This document shows, piece after piece, positions 36,206 through 46,212 of a DNA stretch of 64,000 nt. Positions within the stretch are counted from its first letter, which is position 1, and every line of letters starts with the position of its first letter. The notes under the pieces are model-generated. The model saw nothing but the letters and a program-made list of their open reading frames with translations, was not told the DNA's origin and made no database searches. Made by a program: the position numbers and the translations under genes. The DNA is from Woeseiaceae bacterium (GTDB lineage Bacteria > Pseudomonadota > Gammaproteobacteria > Steroidobacterales > Woeseiaceae): positions 1 to 64,000 of the forward strand of contig JANQGQ010000011.1 in the NCBI GenBank assembly GCA_028277185.1, written 5' to 3'.

Positions 36206-37683
36206 CGTCGACCGGGTCGACAGCGAGGAAACCGGAACGACGCCAATCGAGCTTTCGCGGCGACGTCTTCCGCCTGGCGACGGGTACGGGACTGGCGCAG
36301 CTCATCGGGGTCGTTTCGGCGCCGATAGTTACCCGGCTGTTTGCGCCGGAAGCTTACGGCGTCGCCGCGCTGTTTGCGTCGTTGACTCTGATACTGGGCA
36401 TCGTCGCTTGCTTGCGTTACGAACTGTCTATCGTGCTCCCTGAGGACGACAGCGACGCCGCTAACCTGCTGTGGCTGAGCCTGCGAACGGCGATGATCGT
36501 TGCCGGCGTTACGGGGCTTGGCGTCTGGCTCGTCGGATCGAACGTCGTAGCGTGGCTGAACGCACCGGAAATCGGGTCGCTGCTGTGGCTCCTTCCCTTC
36601 GCTGTGCTCGTGCACGGCGCATTCTCCGCACTCAAGTACTGGAATACCCGCACCCGCCACTTCACACGCCAGTCCGTCGCCGAGATCACGGGCCGTGCTT
36701 CCGGTACTGTCGGCGTCATTTCGGCAGGGGCCGCTGGGTTTACGACGGGTTCAGTGATGATCGTCGGGGCCATCGCCGGCAATCTGCTCGCAGCCCTCGT
36801 TCTGGCGGGACAGATCATCCGTGATAACGGACGGTTCTTGCTCGAGAGTTACGATCGACGCAAGATAGCCGCGGGCGCCCGCCAGCATCGGCGGTTTCCG
36901 ATATTCGGCACGTGGGCGGCGCTCCTCAATACCGTGAGCTGGCAGCTACCGATTCTGCTTTTCGGCGTATTCTTCTCGCCCGCGATAGCCGGCTTCTACG
37001 CGCTTGGTTTTCGCATCCTGCAAATGCCCATGAGCCTGATCGGCGGTGCCATCGGCCGGGTCTTCCATCAGCGTGCCGCCGAAGCGAATCTCCGCGGCGA
37101 GCTCGCGCCGCTCGTGCAGAACCTGTTAAAGATGCTCGCTATCGCCGGCCTCGCACCCATGATTGCGCTCGCCATCGCGGGCGAAGACCTGTTTGCGGTC
37201 GTGTTCGGCGGGAACTGGAGCGAGGCAGGCGTGTATGCGCAAATACTCAGCCCATGGGCGTTCGTGTGGTTCATTTCGTCGCCCCTGAGTACCCTCTTCG
37301 GTGTTCTGTCAAAGCAAGCGCAGGGGCTTGTCGTGCAGATCGCGATATTCGCCTCGCGACTCGTTTCGATCGGCGTAGGCACCTGGTATGGTGACGTACG
37401 GCTTGCTCTGGCGCTATTTTCGATTACAGGCATCGTCGTCTACGGCGGCCTGATAATCCACATCGTCCGCCTTTCGGGCGTAAGAGCGCTATCAGTCCTT
37501 GACTACGGAATCCTGAAAGCTCTGTTGCTCGGCATCGGACTTGCTCTCACCCTTGTCCTTATCGATTCGCAGGCAGGCGGCGGCATCCCGCTCATTGTTG
37601 CCGCGGGCGTCCTGGTCGGCACCTACTTCGCCTTGGTCTGGCGGGATTTGCTTGCGTGCGGGCAATTCGACGGGACCTCATGA
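36202..37683 (+). CDS. wzx: Wzx-type polysaccharide flippase
   Basis: This 493-residue membrane protein of the Polysacc_synt/MOP family has about 12-14 predicted membrane segments, opening with GDVFRLATGTGLAQLIGVVS. It moves lipid-linked repeat units across the inner membrane. It starts at a GTG overlapping the wbpE stop. It is unlike the two shorter flippases at 56806 and 60786. Confidence 0.9.
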   Translation: MTSTGSTARKPERRQSSFRGDVFRLATGTGLAQLIGVVSAPIVTRLFAPEAYGVAALFASLTLILGIVACLRYELSIVLPEDDSDAANLLWLSLRTAMIVAGVTGLGVWLVGSNVVAWLNAPEIGSLLWLLPFAVLVHGAFSALKYWNTRTRHFTRQSVAEITGRASGTVGVISAGAAGFTTGSVMIVGAIAGNLLAALVLAGQIIRDNGRFLLESYDRRKIAAGARQHRRFPIFGTWAALLNTVSWQLPILLFGVFFSPAIAGFYALGFRILQMPMSLIGGAIGRVFHQRAAEANLRGELAPLVQNLLKMLAIAGLAPMIALAIAGEDLFAVVFGGNWSEAGVYAQILSPWAFVWFISSPLSTLFGVLSKQAQGLVVQIAIFASRLVSIGVGTWYGDVRLALALFSITGIVVYGGLIIHIVRLSGVRALSVLDYGILKALLLGIGLALTLVLIDSQAGGGIPLIVAAGVLVGTYFALVWRDLLACGQFDGTS

Positions 37684-39068
37684 GCACGTCTGCATTCCGC
37701 TTCGAGGTCCCGCGCGGACACCGTGCCGAACTCGCCTGGATCTCGGACGTCGTATTCCGGGACCGCTTGGGGATCGAGGTGTCGCTCGAGGAAGTCGAGC
37801 GCCCGGATTTCCGACTCGTCAATGCAGACAAACACCTTACGCTGGCCAACGAGTACTTCGGGCAACGAGCCGACGGCAGCGAGCCGCCGATCCCCGCACA
37901 TGTCGACACGTCGTGGAAACCGCCGATGCCGGAACTCCGCAACCGACTGGTGTCGGACTCGGTTCCGGTACTGTTCGGCAACGGCGGCTTCCAACTGCAC
38001 TCAGAAAACGGCGGTCGGCTCGACCTCGACGTCATCGGTTCGGCGTTTTTTATGCTCTCGCGTACAGAAGAAACCTTGCCGGGCGACCGCGACGCCCACG
38101 AGCGATTCCCGTCGCATGCGTCGCTGGCCGGCAATCGCGGCTTTCTGGCGCGGCCAATCGTCGACGAGTACATCGAGATACTCTGGGCAGCAATTGCGCG
38201 AATCTGGCCCACTCTGAAGCGCCGCCAGGCCAGGTTCCGCCAGTCTCTGAGCCACGACATCGATTCACCGAGCTACTACGCGTTTATGCCCTGGGCGACG
38301 TCGCTGCGACGAGCGGCGGGCGACTGCGTGAAGCGTCGGCAGCCGGCAAGAGCGGCCAGCGAGCTGCGGCTGCGATTCCGGAGCCGTCGCGAGTTGCAGG
38401 CAGGCGATCCGTACAATACGTTTGACTGGATCATGGATCAGTCGGAGCGCCTCGGCCAACGCAGCGTCTTTTACGTCGTGTGCGGCCGCGGTCACGAACG
38501 CTTCGATCCTGCCTACGACGTTGGCCACCCGGCTATCAGGGCCCTGTTGCGGCATATCTCACGTAGGGGGCATTCGATCGGCTTACACGGCAGCTATTTG
38601 GCATTCGATTCCGAATCCCGTCTCAAAGCAGAGGCCGCGCGGCTCGCAGCCGTATGCGCGGAGGAAGGCATCGACGTCGGCCCGCTGCGATGTCGTATGC
38701 ACTATCTGCGCTGGCGGACGCCCGCATCGATGCACGCACTCGTCGCGGCCGGCATTCGCGCCGACGCGACGCTGTCGTTCGCAGATTCGGCCGGGTTCCG
38801 ATGTGGAACGTGCAAGGGCTATCAGGCATTTGACCCGGTCACCGCTACTGCGCTCGACTTGCGAATCGAACCGTTGATTGCAATGGAATCCAGCGTCATC
38901 GACCAGCGATACATGGGCATGGGTATCACCAATGCCGCTGCAGAAACACTCGTATCGCTAAAAGACGCCTGTCGCAGTGTCGACGGAGAATTTTCGCTCC
39001 TCTGGCACAACACGCAACTCGTCGACGACTCACAACGCTCGCTGTACAAGGCAGTGATCAATGGGTGA
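37680..39068 (+). CDS. Polysaccharide deacetylase-like protein with an N-terminal DUF7033-type domain
   Basis: This 462-residue protein has an N-terminal region (~1-185) of the type that precedes deacetylase domains in EPS loci, then an NodB-like segment: QSLSHDIDSPSYY with the His-Asp pair, GHSIGLHGSY in the middle and FSLLWHNTQL near the end. No signal peptide is seen, so it probably acts in the cytoplasm on a lipid-linked intermediate, or its export is not obvious. It overlaps wzx by ATGA. Confidence 0.82.
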   Translation: MSTSAFRFEVPRGHRAELAWISDVVFRDRLGIEVSLEEVERPDFRLVNADKHLTLANEYFGQRADGSEPPIPAHVDTSWKPPMPELRNRLVSDSVPVLFGNGGFQLHSENGGRLDLDVIGSAFFMLSRTEETLPGDRDAHERFPSHASLAGNRGFLARPIVDEYIEILWAAIARIWPTLKRRQARFRQSLSHDIDSPSYYAFMPWATSLRRAAGDCVKRRQPARAASELRLRFRSRRELQAGDPYNTFDWIMDQSERLGQRSVFYVVCGRGHERFDPAYDVGHPAIRALLRHISRRGHSIGLHGSYLAFDSESRLKAEAARLAAVCAEEGIDVGPLRCRMHYLRWRTPASMHALVAAGIRADATLSFADSAGFRCGTCKGYQAFDPVTATALDLRIEPLIAMESSVIDQRYMGMGITNAAAETLVSLKDACRSVDGEFSLLWHNTQLVDDSQRSLYKAVING

Positions 39069-40275
39069 TGCAGATCAGAAGGACTCTCCCGTGGTTCTTC
39101 ATGTCGCTTCAGTCACATCGGCGAGCAGCAATCGACTGGCGTTGCAGTACGGCTATACGTCCTCCACCTGGCGAAATGAGCTCTTGCACCTCCAGGCGCT
39201 GCCGAGTGACATGGCGCGTGCGGACGAAGTCGATGGCAAAGTGTATACCCTTCCGCACAGACCGCGGTTCCGCGACAATGACTCGGTGCCTGTCCGCCGC
39301 CTCCGCAGTTTAATCCGGCGGGTTAGCAACACTTGCGCGATGTTCTGGGGGCTATGGCGAAGCCGTGCGGACCTGTTACATGCTCACGAGAATTCGTCGC
39401 TGTGGGCCGTCGCGTTTTGGTCGGTGGTTTTGGGCCGGCCCGCGGTTTGGGACCCACACGACTACTTCCACGAAGGCGAACGGTCGCGAAGCCGCCTGGG
39501 AGGCTGGAACATCAAGGAGTTTCTGGAGCGGCGACTCGTAAAGCGGAAAGTACCGATTCTCGTCGTGTCAGATGGTATGCGGCGAATCTACGGCGAAATG
39601 TACAGCACTGCACCGGTATTTACGATCCGGAACTACTCGGCGGACTTTCGGGAGCGCGATGCGATTTCATCTGCCTCTGACATCGCCTACCGGCGCCGGG
39701 AGCTGTCGCACGGCAGGATTCGAATCGTCTATTTCGGCTTGATAGATGCCGGACGACTGGAGCTGCCGCTTCTCTCGACCATCGGCCGGAACGCGCGCAT
39801 TCAGTTCGATATCTACGGCATTTATCGATCCGCCCGTTATCAAACTGCGGTCGAGGAGCTGCTGGTGCACGAAGGCATTTCGAACATTCAGATCTGTGGT
39901 CCGTACAGTCCGCAGAGTATCGGTTCCATTCTCGAGCGATATCACTTTGCGCTGTTTCCGTATCCGACCACCACCGTAAACCACAGAATCTGCCTGCCGA
40001 ACAAGTTCTTTCAGTGCATGGAAGCGGGCCTGCCAGTACTGTCGACGGACATGGAGGAACTGGACGGCATCATCACTCGCCATGGCCTTGGCAGTACATA
40101 CTCGTCACACGATGCTGTAGCTTTGCGGAATACTCTGAGCGATTTGAGTGTGAACGACGACAGCTACGAGACCCTGGTCGAGCAAGTGTTGGCATACAGA
40201 TCGGAGGAAATGGATTATCCAGCTCAGCGGTCTGCATTGCTCGATGCGTATCACCTGGCTACCGGAAAACAATGA
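39061..40275 (+). CDS. GT4-type glycosyltransferase
   Basis: This 404-residue GT-B protein has LLHAHENSSLWAVAFW and VWDPHDYFHEG in the N-terminal half, IRIVYFGLIDAGR between the domains and FQCMEAGLPVLSTDMEEL in the nucleotide-sugar site. It overlaps its upstream neighbour by eight bases and its downstream neighbour by ATGA. Specificity unknown. Confidence 0.85.
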   Translation: MGDADQKDSPVVLHVASVTSASSNRLALQYGYTSSTWRNELLHLQALPSDMARADEVDGKVYTLPHRPRFRDNDSVPVRRLRSLIRRVSNTCAMFWGLWRSRADLLHAHENSSLWAVAFWSVVLGRPAVWDPHDYFHEGERSRSRLGGWNIKEFLERRLVKRKVPILVVSDGMRRIYGEMYSTAPVFTIRNYSADFRERDAISSASDIAYRRRELSHGRIRIVYFGLIDAGRLELPLLSTIGRNARIQFDIYGIYRSARYQTAVEELLVHEGISNIQICGPYSPQSIGSILERYHFALFPYPTTTVNHRICLPNKFFQCMEAGLPVLSTDMEELDGIITRHGLGSTYSSHDAVALRNTLSDLSVNDDSYETLVEQVLAYRSEEMDYPAQRSALLDAYHLATGKQ

Positions 40276-41480
40276 CCGGACCAGCCAGAGTATTACTCGT
40301 ACATCACGGTAGTGGCGGCGGTGGCGCGGCCAACAGCCTGCTGTACATGATCGAAAACCTCGATCGGAATCGCTACAGCCCGATGGTTGCCTGCAACTTC
40401 GCGCTGCAAGGAGCGCGGGACTTTTTTGTCCGGCACAGTTTCGAGTTGCTCGACTTTGCTTCAGCCCCATTTGTTCATACGTCCCGGAGCTGGAAGCTCT
40501 ATACGCCGCGCGGTGTGGCAAAGTTCCTGCAATGGAGCATGCTTCGCCAACCGGCCGCGCGGAAGGAATTCAGGAAACTGCTTGCCGACATATCACCGGA
40601 TATCGTGCACCTGAACGGGGTGTCTCTCCTGCCGCTCGCATCGGTAGCCAAGGCATCCGGGGTTCCGGTTGTGCAGCATGTTCGTGAATCGGTAAACGCC
40701 GGCCATCTGGGTCTTCGGAAAAGCTGGCTGGCCTCCCTCGCCCGCGAGCTCGACTACATTATCTACATTTGCCAGGACGGCAGACGACGCTTCCCGGTAC
40801 CGACGGTCAAGCACGAAATCCTTTACGATCCCATCCCGTTCGACAGGTTCCGGCCCAGTGACGAGGGAGCCGCGCGGCAGTCTTTGGGCGTACCGGAAGG
40901 TATCCCGATACTCTTTTTCCCTGGTGGCTCGATGCTGGATATCAAGGGAATCGTACCCTACCTCGAGGCCTTTGCCAGGGTTCGCGACAAACACCCGGAT
41001 GTACGGACAATCATTCCCGGCATCTCCGGCAAGCCGCACCCACGGGATAAGAACCGACTACATGCCGAACACATCATCAACGAATGCAACCTGGAGTCGG
41101 CTATCATCAGACTTCCGTTCACCTCCGAAGTCGAGACATATTATCGCGCATCGGATATTGTGGTCGCTCCGTTCGTCATGCCCCATTTCTCGCGGGCTGT
41201 AACCGAAGCAGGTGCGATGCGTCTCCCGGTTGTCGGCTCGAGAATCGAAGCAATCGAGGAAGTGCTGGACGACGGAGTAACTGGCCTTTTGGCCGAACCT
41301 GGCGATGCGGACGAGTTGGCGATGAAGCTTTGTCTGCTGCTTGAGCAACCGGCTACCGCAGAAGCCATGGGCGAGGCAGGATATCGTGCGGCACGCGCCG
41401 CGTTTGACGCAACGAACTACGCAATGTCCGTCATGGAAGTGTACGACCGTGTGCTGAGCGCAAAGGGAGCCGGCAAGTGA
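40272..41480 (+). CDS. GT4-type glycosyltransferase
   Basis: This 402-residue GT-B protein begins RVLLVHHGSGGGGAANSLLY, with a Gly loop typical of GT4 acceptors. PFVMPHFSRAVTEAGAMRLP carries the Glu of the nucleotide-sugar site. ATGA overlap upstream. It is followed after 76 bases by the polymerase gene. Specificity unknown. Confidence 0.88.
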   Translation: MTGPARVLLVHHGSGGGGAANSLLYMIENLDRNRYSPMVACNFALQGARDFFVRHSFELLDFASAPFVHTSRSWKLYTPRGVAKFLQWSMLRQPAARKEFRKLLADISPDIVHLNGVSLLPLASVAKASGVPVVQHVRESVNAGHLGLRKSWLASLARELDYIIYICQDGRRRFPVPTVKHEILYDPIPFDRFRPSDEGAARQSLGVPEGIPILFFPGGSMLDIKGIVPYLEAFARVRDKHPDVRTIIPGISGKPHPRDKNRLHAEHIINECNLESAIIRLPFTSEVETYYRASDIVVAPFVMPHFSRAVTEAGAMRLPVVGSRIEAIEEVLDDGVTGLLAEPGDADELAMKLCLLLEQPATAEAMGEAGYRAARAAFDATNYAMSVMEVYDRVLSAKGAGK

Positions 41481-41556
41481 ACTACCTTGCTGACACTCAC
41501 ACGCGTGATGCCGTGGGCATCAGTGATCTGGCATTGGATTGCGGGGCCAGCGCTCA

Positions 41557-42873
41557 ATGAGCACACTGCTCAGGAAACTGGACGAGTCCATGTATGTGCG
41601 GCGGCCGGTCGTCGTACCTATAGGCTCGATCGCACCTGTATTCTTTGTCATCGGCATCGGGCTGATCGTCGTAGAAGCGATGTTCTTCGAGACCGCGGCG
41701 AGTGCTGCTCACTCGCCGTTTTCAACGCGGCGATTCATCGGCTATCACCTGTTTCTGAGCGAAATCTGGTTCATCTTCATTGGCAACTTGTTGCTGTTCC
41801 TGTCGATCGGCAACAGGAGCTTTCGAATTCGAAAGAGCATCTTCACAGATGTGCGCGCGGTGTTGCTGACACTGGGCGTCTACACGGTATGGTTCGTTTA
41901 CGGGGCGCTCGCGGGAAACAGCTGGGCTCTGCAGGAATTTCGGGAAATGGCATTCGCTGCCCTGTCCCTGCCGCCAGTGCTCTACTTCGGTTCGCAACTC
42001 AAGTCGTACAAAGTCGTCGAAAGATTCGTGATACCGGCTACGTTGCTCCTGTTGCTCGTGGCGCTGTTAGGGGCACACAATGCGTCTCTGCTCGCCAGCA
42101 CGTTCCTTGTTGCATATTTCACATTGAAGCTGCTCTACGGCAGTAACTGGGCGATTGTCGGACTAGCCCTCGTATCGCTGCCTTTCCTTTTCAAGTTTGC
42201 GAAGCCGATGATCGTGCTATTCGGGTTTACGGTCGGGTTGACGTTTATTCTGGCTGGATACTTCAATCCCCGGTCCCTGAACTGGATACTGAGTCGGTTC
42301 AAACTCAGAGTTGCAGCAATCGGCGTTGCGTTGCTGCTCGCGATGATCGCGGCGATAGCCGCGATCAACTTCATTACCGACGGGCTGATCGAGTCGATAT
42401 TTCGATACTTCTTTCTCAAGGAACGGATTTCCACGTCGGGAACGATCTACGGCGACGTTAGCGGCGGTCGTTTCGCAATATGGAGTGCTGCGATCGAAGC
42501 ATGGTCGCAACGCCCCCTGCTCGGGCACGGACTGGGAGCCGAGGTCGAAGCGTACTCCACGGGTTGGGCGACGAAAGCCCAGTTCCACAATTACTTAGTG
42601 CAAGCGCTGCACAATACCGGGATCGTCGGCTTCACCTTGATTGTCGGCGGCTGGTTTCTCTGGCTACGCAAAAGCCTCGGGAAGATCAAGCGCTGCAAGT
42701 CCGACCGCGACCGCACCCTGCTGGGCAGTATGCTCATATTCGTACTTGGCGTTCTCTTTTTCGGCCTGTACGGGCATTCCTTCACCTACCCGCCGAGCAC
42801 GCTGCTCTTCTGGTTGTTCGTCGGATTGCTCAGCGTAGCGCACCCATCCAGATTGCCGGGCGAAAGAACATGA
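41557..42873 (+). CDS. wzy: Wzy-type O-antigen/EPS polymerase
   Basis: This 438-residue protein has about 11-12 membrane segments and a large periplasmic loop between ~290 and ~350, with GRFAIWSAAIEAWSQRPLLG, a signature-like stretch of the Wzy/O-antigen ligase family. The RW/H-rich HNYLVQALHNTGIVG follows. It sits between two glycosyltransferases' genes and the oxidoreductase fusion, as expected for Wzy. I chose the ATG over a TTG 18 bases upstream. Confidence 0.87.
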   Translation: MSTLLRKLDESMYVRRPVVVPIGSIAPVFFVIGIGLIVVEAMFFETAASAAHSPFSTRRFIGYHLFLSEIWFIFIGNLLLFLSIGNRSFRIRKSIFTDVRAVLLTLGVYTVWFVYGALAGNSWALQEFREMAFAALSLPPVLYFGSQLKSYKVVERFVIPATLLLLLVALLGAHNASLLASTFLVAYFTLKLLYGSNWAIVGLALVSLPFLFKFAKPMIVLFGFTVGLTFILAGYFNPRSLNWILSRFKLRVAAIGVALLLAMIAAIAAINFITDGLIESIFRYFFLKERISTSGTIYGDVSGGRFAIWSAAIEAWSQRPLLGHGLGAEVEAYSTGWATKAQFHNYLVQALHNTGIVGFTLIVGGWFLWLRKSLGKIKRCKSDRDRTLLGSMLIFVLGVLFFGLYGHSFTYPPSTLLFWLFVGLLSVAHPSRLPGERT

Positions 42874-45005
42874 AGCAGGTTTTGGTTTCCCAGGGCGAAG
42901 CCGTTGTCAGGGAGGTGCCGGCGCCTACGGTCGGCCAGGGCGAGGTGCTCGTCAAGGTGTCGGCATCCTGCCTCTCCGTGGGAACGGAGATGAGCGGCGT
43001 AAGAGCAAGCGGCGTTCCTCTATGGCGCCGTGCTCTCTACCGACCCGAGCAGGTCGCCAAGGCGGCCCGTATGGCGTTGGACAAGGGCGTCCGCCGCACT
43101 TGGGAGTTCGTCGAGCAAAAACGCAGCGAGGCGCGGCAGACGGGATACTCGGCGGCTGGTGTCGTCGTGGAAACCGGCTCCGACGTAAGCGGCCTTGCAG
43201 TCGGCGACCGCGTAGCCTGCGCCGGCGGCGGATACGCCGTGCATGCCGAATACATCCGTGTACCCCGTAATCTGTGCGTACCCGTGCCCGACGGCGTCGG
43301 GTTCGACGCGGCATCCACGGTAACGCTGGGTGCCATCGCACTACAGGGCGTACGCCGCGCATCACCGACGCTCGGAGAGACTTTCGTCGTTGCCGGCCTC
43401 GGTATCCTTGGCCAAATGACGGTTCAGCTGCTACGTGCGAATGGCTGCCGTGTCATAGGCGTCGACCCCGCGCCGGAACGCATCGACCTGGCGCGGGAAT
43501 TCGGGATGGAACTGGGTATCGACCCGTCGGTGGAAACCGAACTCGAGCACGTCGCGCGGCTGACAGACGGCCTTGGAGCCGATGGCGTGATCATCACCGC
43601 AGCGACGATGTCCGATGCTGTGGTTTCGCAGGCATTCCAGGTGTGTCGCAAGAAGGGCCGCGTCGTACTCGTAGGCGATGTCGGACTAACTCTGAACCGC
43701 AGAGACTTCTACGAAAAAGAAATCGATTTCCTGATTTCGACGTCTTACGGGCCTGGCCGCTACGACTACCGATACGAAGAGCTGGGTTACGACTACCCGC
43801 CCGCGTACGTTCGCTGGACCGAAAACCGTAATATGGCGGAATACCTGCGACAGATCGAGGACGGTCGAGTCGACGTGGGATCGATGATCACCGCGCGCCA
43901 CCCTGTCGATGATGCACCAGCCGCCTACGCGTCATTGAGCACTGACGGTCAGAAGCCGTTGATGGTGCTACTCACGTACCCGGAGCACGAATCCGCGCCT
44001 GTTCGAAGCATTCGGGTTGCAAGCAAGTCGACGCCATCGCCGGGCACGATCCGGGTCGCCGTCGTGGGCGCGGGAGCATTCGCGCAAGCGAATCACTTGC
44101 CAAACCTCAAAAGTCTCGGCGACCGCTTCGAACTGCGTACGGTGGTGAGCAGGTCCGGCCCGACGGCAACTGCCGCAGCGAAACGCTTTGGCGCCGTCAC
44201 GGCGTCGACAGACTTCGACGAGATGCTCGAAGACCGGGATATCGATGCGATCATCGTCGCGACACGGCACAATTTACACGCAAGCATGGCTCTCGCCGCC
44301 TTGCAGGCCGGCAAGCACGTGCTCGTCGAAAAGCCGACAGCATTGACGAAGGAAGACCTGGAATCGCTCGACGAATATCTCACGAACTCGGACGAGACGC
44401 CGATGCTCATGACCGGCTACAACAGACGATTCTCCCCATACGGAGTCGGGTTAGGCAGCCTGCTCCGGGGGCGCAGCGGACCGTTCATTGTCAACTACAG
44501 GATGAACGCGGGGTTCATTCCCGCCGATCATTGGGTGCACGGTCCCGAAGGCGGCGGCCGGAATCTCGGTGAGGCCTGTCACATATATGACCTGTTTACG
44601 TTCCTGGCAAATACCGAAGTTGCAAGCGTCTCGGCAACGTCGATTGCACCCGCTTCGGAGCACTATCGACGAAACGACAACTTCATTGCGACCATCCGTT
44701 TTACAGACGGCTCGGTCGCGTCGTTGACCTACTCGGCAGCCGGAAGCACCGAATACGCGAAGGAGACTGCCGACCTGTATGTCGATGGCAAGACGGCGAT
44801 ACTCCACGACTATGAGCGGCTCGAGGTCTACGGCGGTGATGGCGATGTGAAGACAGCGATGCGCGACAAAGGGTTCAGGGACGAACTCGTCGCGTTCGCC
44901 GACTGCATCAATAACGGAAAGTGGCCTATCCCCTGGTGGCAGCAAAAACAGGTCGTCGAGATCGGCCTCGAAATCGAGAGACAACTCACGAATGCTCCGA
45001 AATGA
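42870..45005 (+). CDS. Bi-domain oxidoreductase: zinc-type alcohol dehydrogenase fused to Gfo/Idh/MocA
   Basis: This 711-residue protein fuses an MDR/alcohol-dehydrogenase part (~1-370) to a Gfo/Idh/MocA part (~390-711). The first has GLGILGQMTVQLL as NAD(P) motif and SVGTEMSG near the start; I do not see the usual zinc-ligand Cys cluster. The second has VAVVGAGAFAQANHLPNL and the EKP motif in VLVEKPTALTKED. Such fusions are found in EPS loci. The substrate is unknown. ATGA overlap with wzy. Confidence 0.88.
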   Translation: MKQVLVSQGEAVVREVPAPTVGQGEVLVKVSASCLSVGTEMSGVRASGVPLWRRALYRPEQVAKAARMALDKGVRRTWEFVEQKRSEARQTGYSAAGVVVETGSDVSGLAVGDRVACAGGGYAVHAEYIRVPRNLCVPVPDGVGFDAASTVTLGAIALQGVRRASPTLGETFVVAGLGILGQMTVQLLRANGCRVIGVDPAPERIDLAREFGMELGIDPSVETELEHVARLTDGLGADGVIITAATMSDAVVSQAFQVCRKKGRVVLVGDVGLTLNRRDFYEKEIDFLISTSYGPGRYDYRYEELGYDYPPAYVRWTENRNMAEYLRQIEDGRVDVGSMITARHPVDDAPAAYASLSTDGQKPLMVLLTYPEHESAPVRSIRVASKSTPSPGTIRVAVVGAGAFAQANHLPNLKSLGDRFELRTVVSRSGPTATAAAKRFGAVTASTDFDEMLEDRDIDAIIVATRHNLHASMALAALQAGKHVLVEKPTALTKEDLESLDEYLTNSDETPMLMTGYNRRFSPYGVGLGSLLRGRSGPFIVNYRMNAGFIPADHWVHGPEGGGRNLGEACHIYDLFTFLANTEVASVSATSIAPASEHYRRNDNFIATIRFTDGSVASLTYSAAGSTEYAKETADLYVDGKTAILHDYERLEVYGGDGDVKTAMRDKGFRDELVAFADCINNGKWPIPWWQQKQVVEIGLEIERQLTNAPK

Positions 45006-46212
45006 CGCGGATCGTGCGTTCGACGCACTGGACAACTGGATTACCGACAATGGCTGGGCCGGCTACGATCCCTACGACGTTAAAGGCCAGGACTGGTACG
45101 TCCGTATGTTTGGCTGGCAGAACTGGCCGAGCCGCAAACTTCGCAGCGCACTTGCGTTGATTGAGCGTCGATTGCCACCCGCCGGCTTGCGGCGGGTACT
45201 ACGAGTTCCGAAGGCAATCAACGCGAAGGGCATGGGATTGCTGGCAAACGCCTATCTCATACATTCTGAAGCGTCTTCCGATGGCACAAGCCGCGCGAAG
45301 GCCGACGCTATTCTCGGCTGGCTTGCCGAAAATCCGAGCGAGGGCTATCCGGGCATCTGCTGGGGATACCCTTTTCACTGGCAATCGCGCGTGTTTCTGC
45401 CCCGCGGTACCCCGTCCGTCGTAGTCACAGCCACGGTGGGCGACGCGTGGTTGCGTCACTACGAAACTACGAATTCGGGTCGAAGCCTGGAGATTCTCGA
45501 GGGCATCGCCGAATTCATAACGCGGGGGTTGAACCGGCCCGTTGACGACGAGGACAGACTCTGTTTCAGTTATACGCCGCTCGACGACTTCAAGGTTCAC
45601 AACGCCAATCTGTTTGCGGCTGCGTTTCTGGCAAAGTTCGGCCGCATTACCGGCAACGAGGACTGCCTGCAACTGGCCTTGCGATCGGTCGGCTACGCGC
45701 TTGACGAACAGAACGACGACGGTTCCTTCTACTATTGGGGCTCCGAGCCTCCGACCGTCGTCGACCATTACCACACCGGCTTCGTGCTCCGGCACTTGCA
45801 TACAGTGCTGCGCTGCACGGATGCACAGCACATTGCCAAGCCGCTACAGCGGGCGTACGACTTCTATCTCGACAGACTATTCGATCCCGATGGCGCTCCA
45901 AGGTTTACACCGAATGCGCGATTTCCGATCGACGTGCATTCGTGCGCCGAGGCGCTGCTCTGCATCAATCAGCTGGCGCAATCGTTCGGTGGCCGGCAGG
46001 CCCTGGAACCGACATTTCGTTTCATTCAGGAGAACATGTTGAGTGACGGCGGCTGGTATTACGCCGGACTGCGGAGTCGCGCCGGTAAGGTTCATCCGGT
46101 CAGAATTCCATACCTGCGCTGGGGTCAGGCATGGATGCTGTTGGCATTGGCGAGCATTGCCGCAACGACAGGCAGCGGAACCGAGTCCGCATCGGAGGGG
46201 ACATGCGCATAG
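44992..46212 (+). CDS. (Alpha/alpha) toroid-type protein, possible uronic acid-modifying enzyme
   Basis: This 406-residue protein has repeated helical pairs with aromatic motifs: SFYYWGSEPPTVVDHYHTGF, GGWYYAGLRSRAG and IPYLRWGQAWMLLAL. This pattern suits an (alpha/alpha)6 toroid, as in heparinase- or glucuronyl C5-epimerase-like proteins. No exact family is assigned. It overlaps the fusion gene by 14 bases. A role in modifying uronic acids fits the ManNAc3NAcA genes, but is inference. Confidence 0.72.
   Translation: MLRNDADRAFDALDNWITDNGWAGYDPYDVKGQDWYVRMFGWQNWPSRKLRSALALIERRLPPAGLRRVLRVPKAINAKGMGLLANAYLIHSEASSDGTSRAKADAILGWLAENPSEGYPGICWGYPFHWQSRVFLPRGTPSVVVTATVGDAWLRHYETTNSGRSLEILEGIAEFITRGLNRPVDDEDRLCFSYTPLDDFKVHNANLFAAAFLAKFGRITGNEDCLQLALRSVGYALDEQNDDGSFYYWGSEPPTVVDHYHTGFVLRHLHTVLRCTDAQHIAKPLQRAYDFYLDRLFDPDGAPRFTPNARFPIDVHSCAEALLCINQLAQSFGGRQALEPTFRFIQENMLSDGGWYYAGLRSRAGKVHPVRIPYLRWGQAWMLLALASIAATTGSGTESASEGTCA

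Noticed and set aside
41487-42146. Open frame that overlaps wzy in another frame
   Set aside because: Low hydrophobicity and Arg/Cys-rich; the wzy frame has the membrane segments and the family signature.
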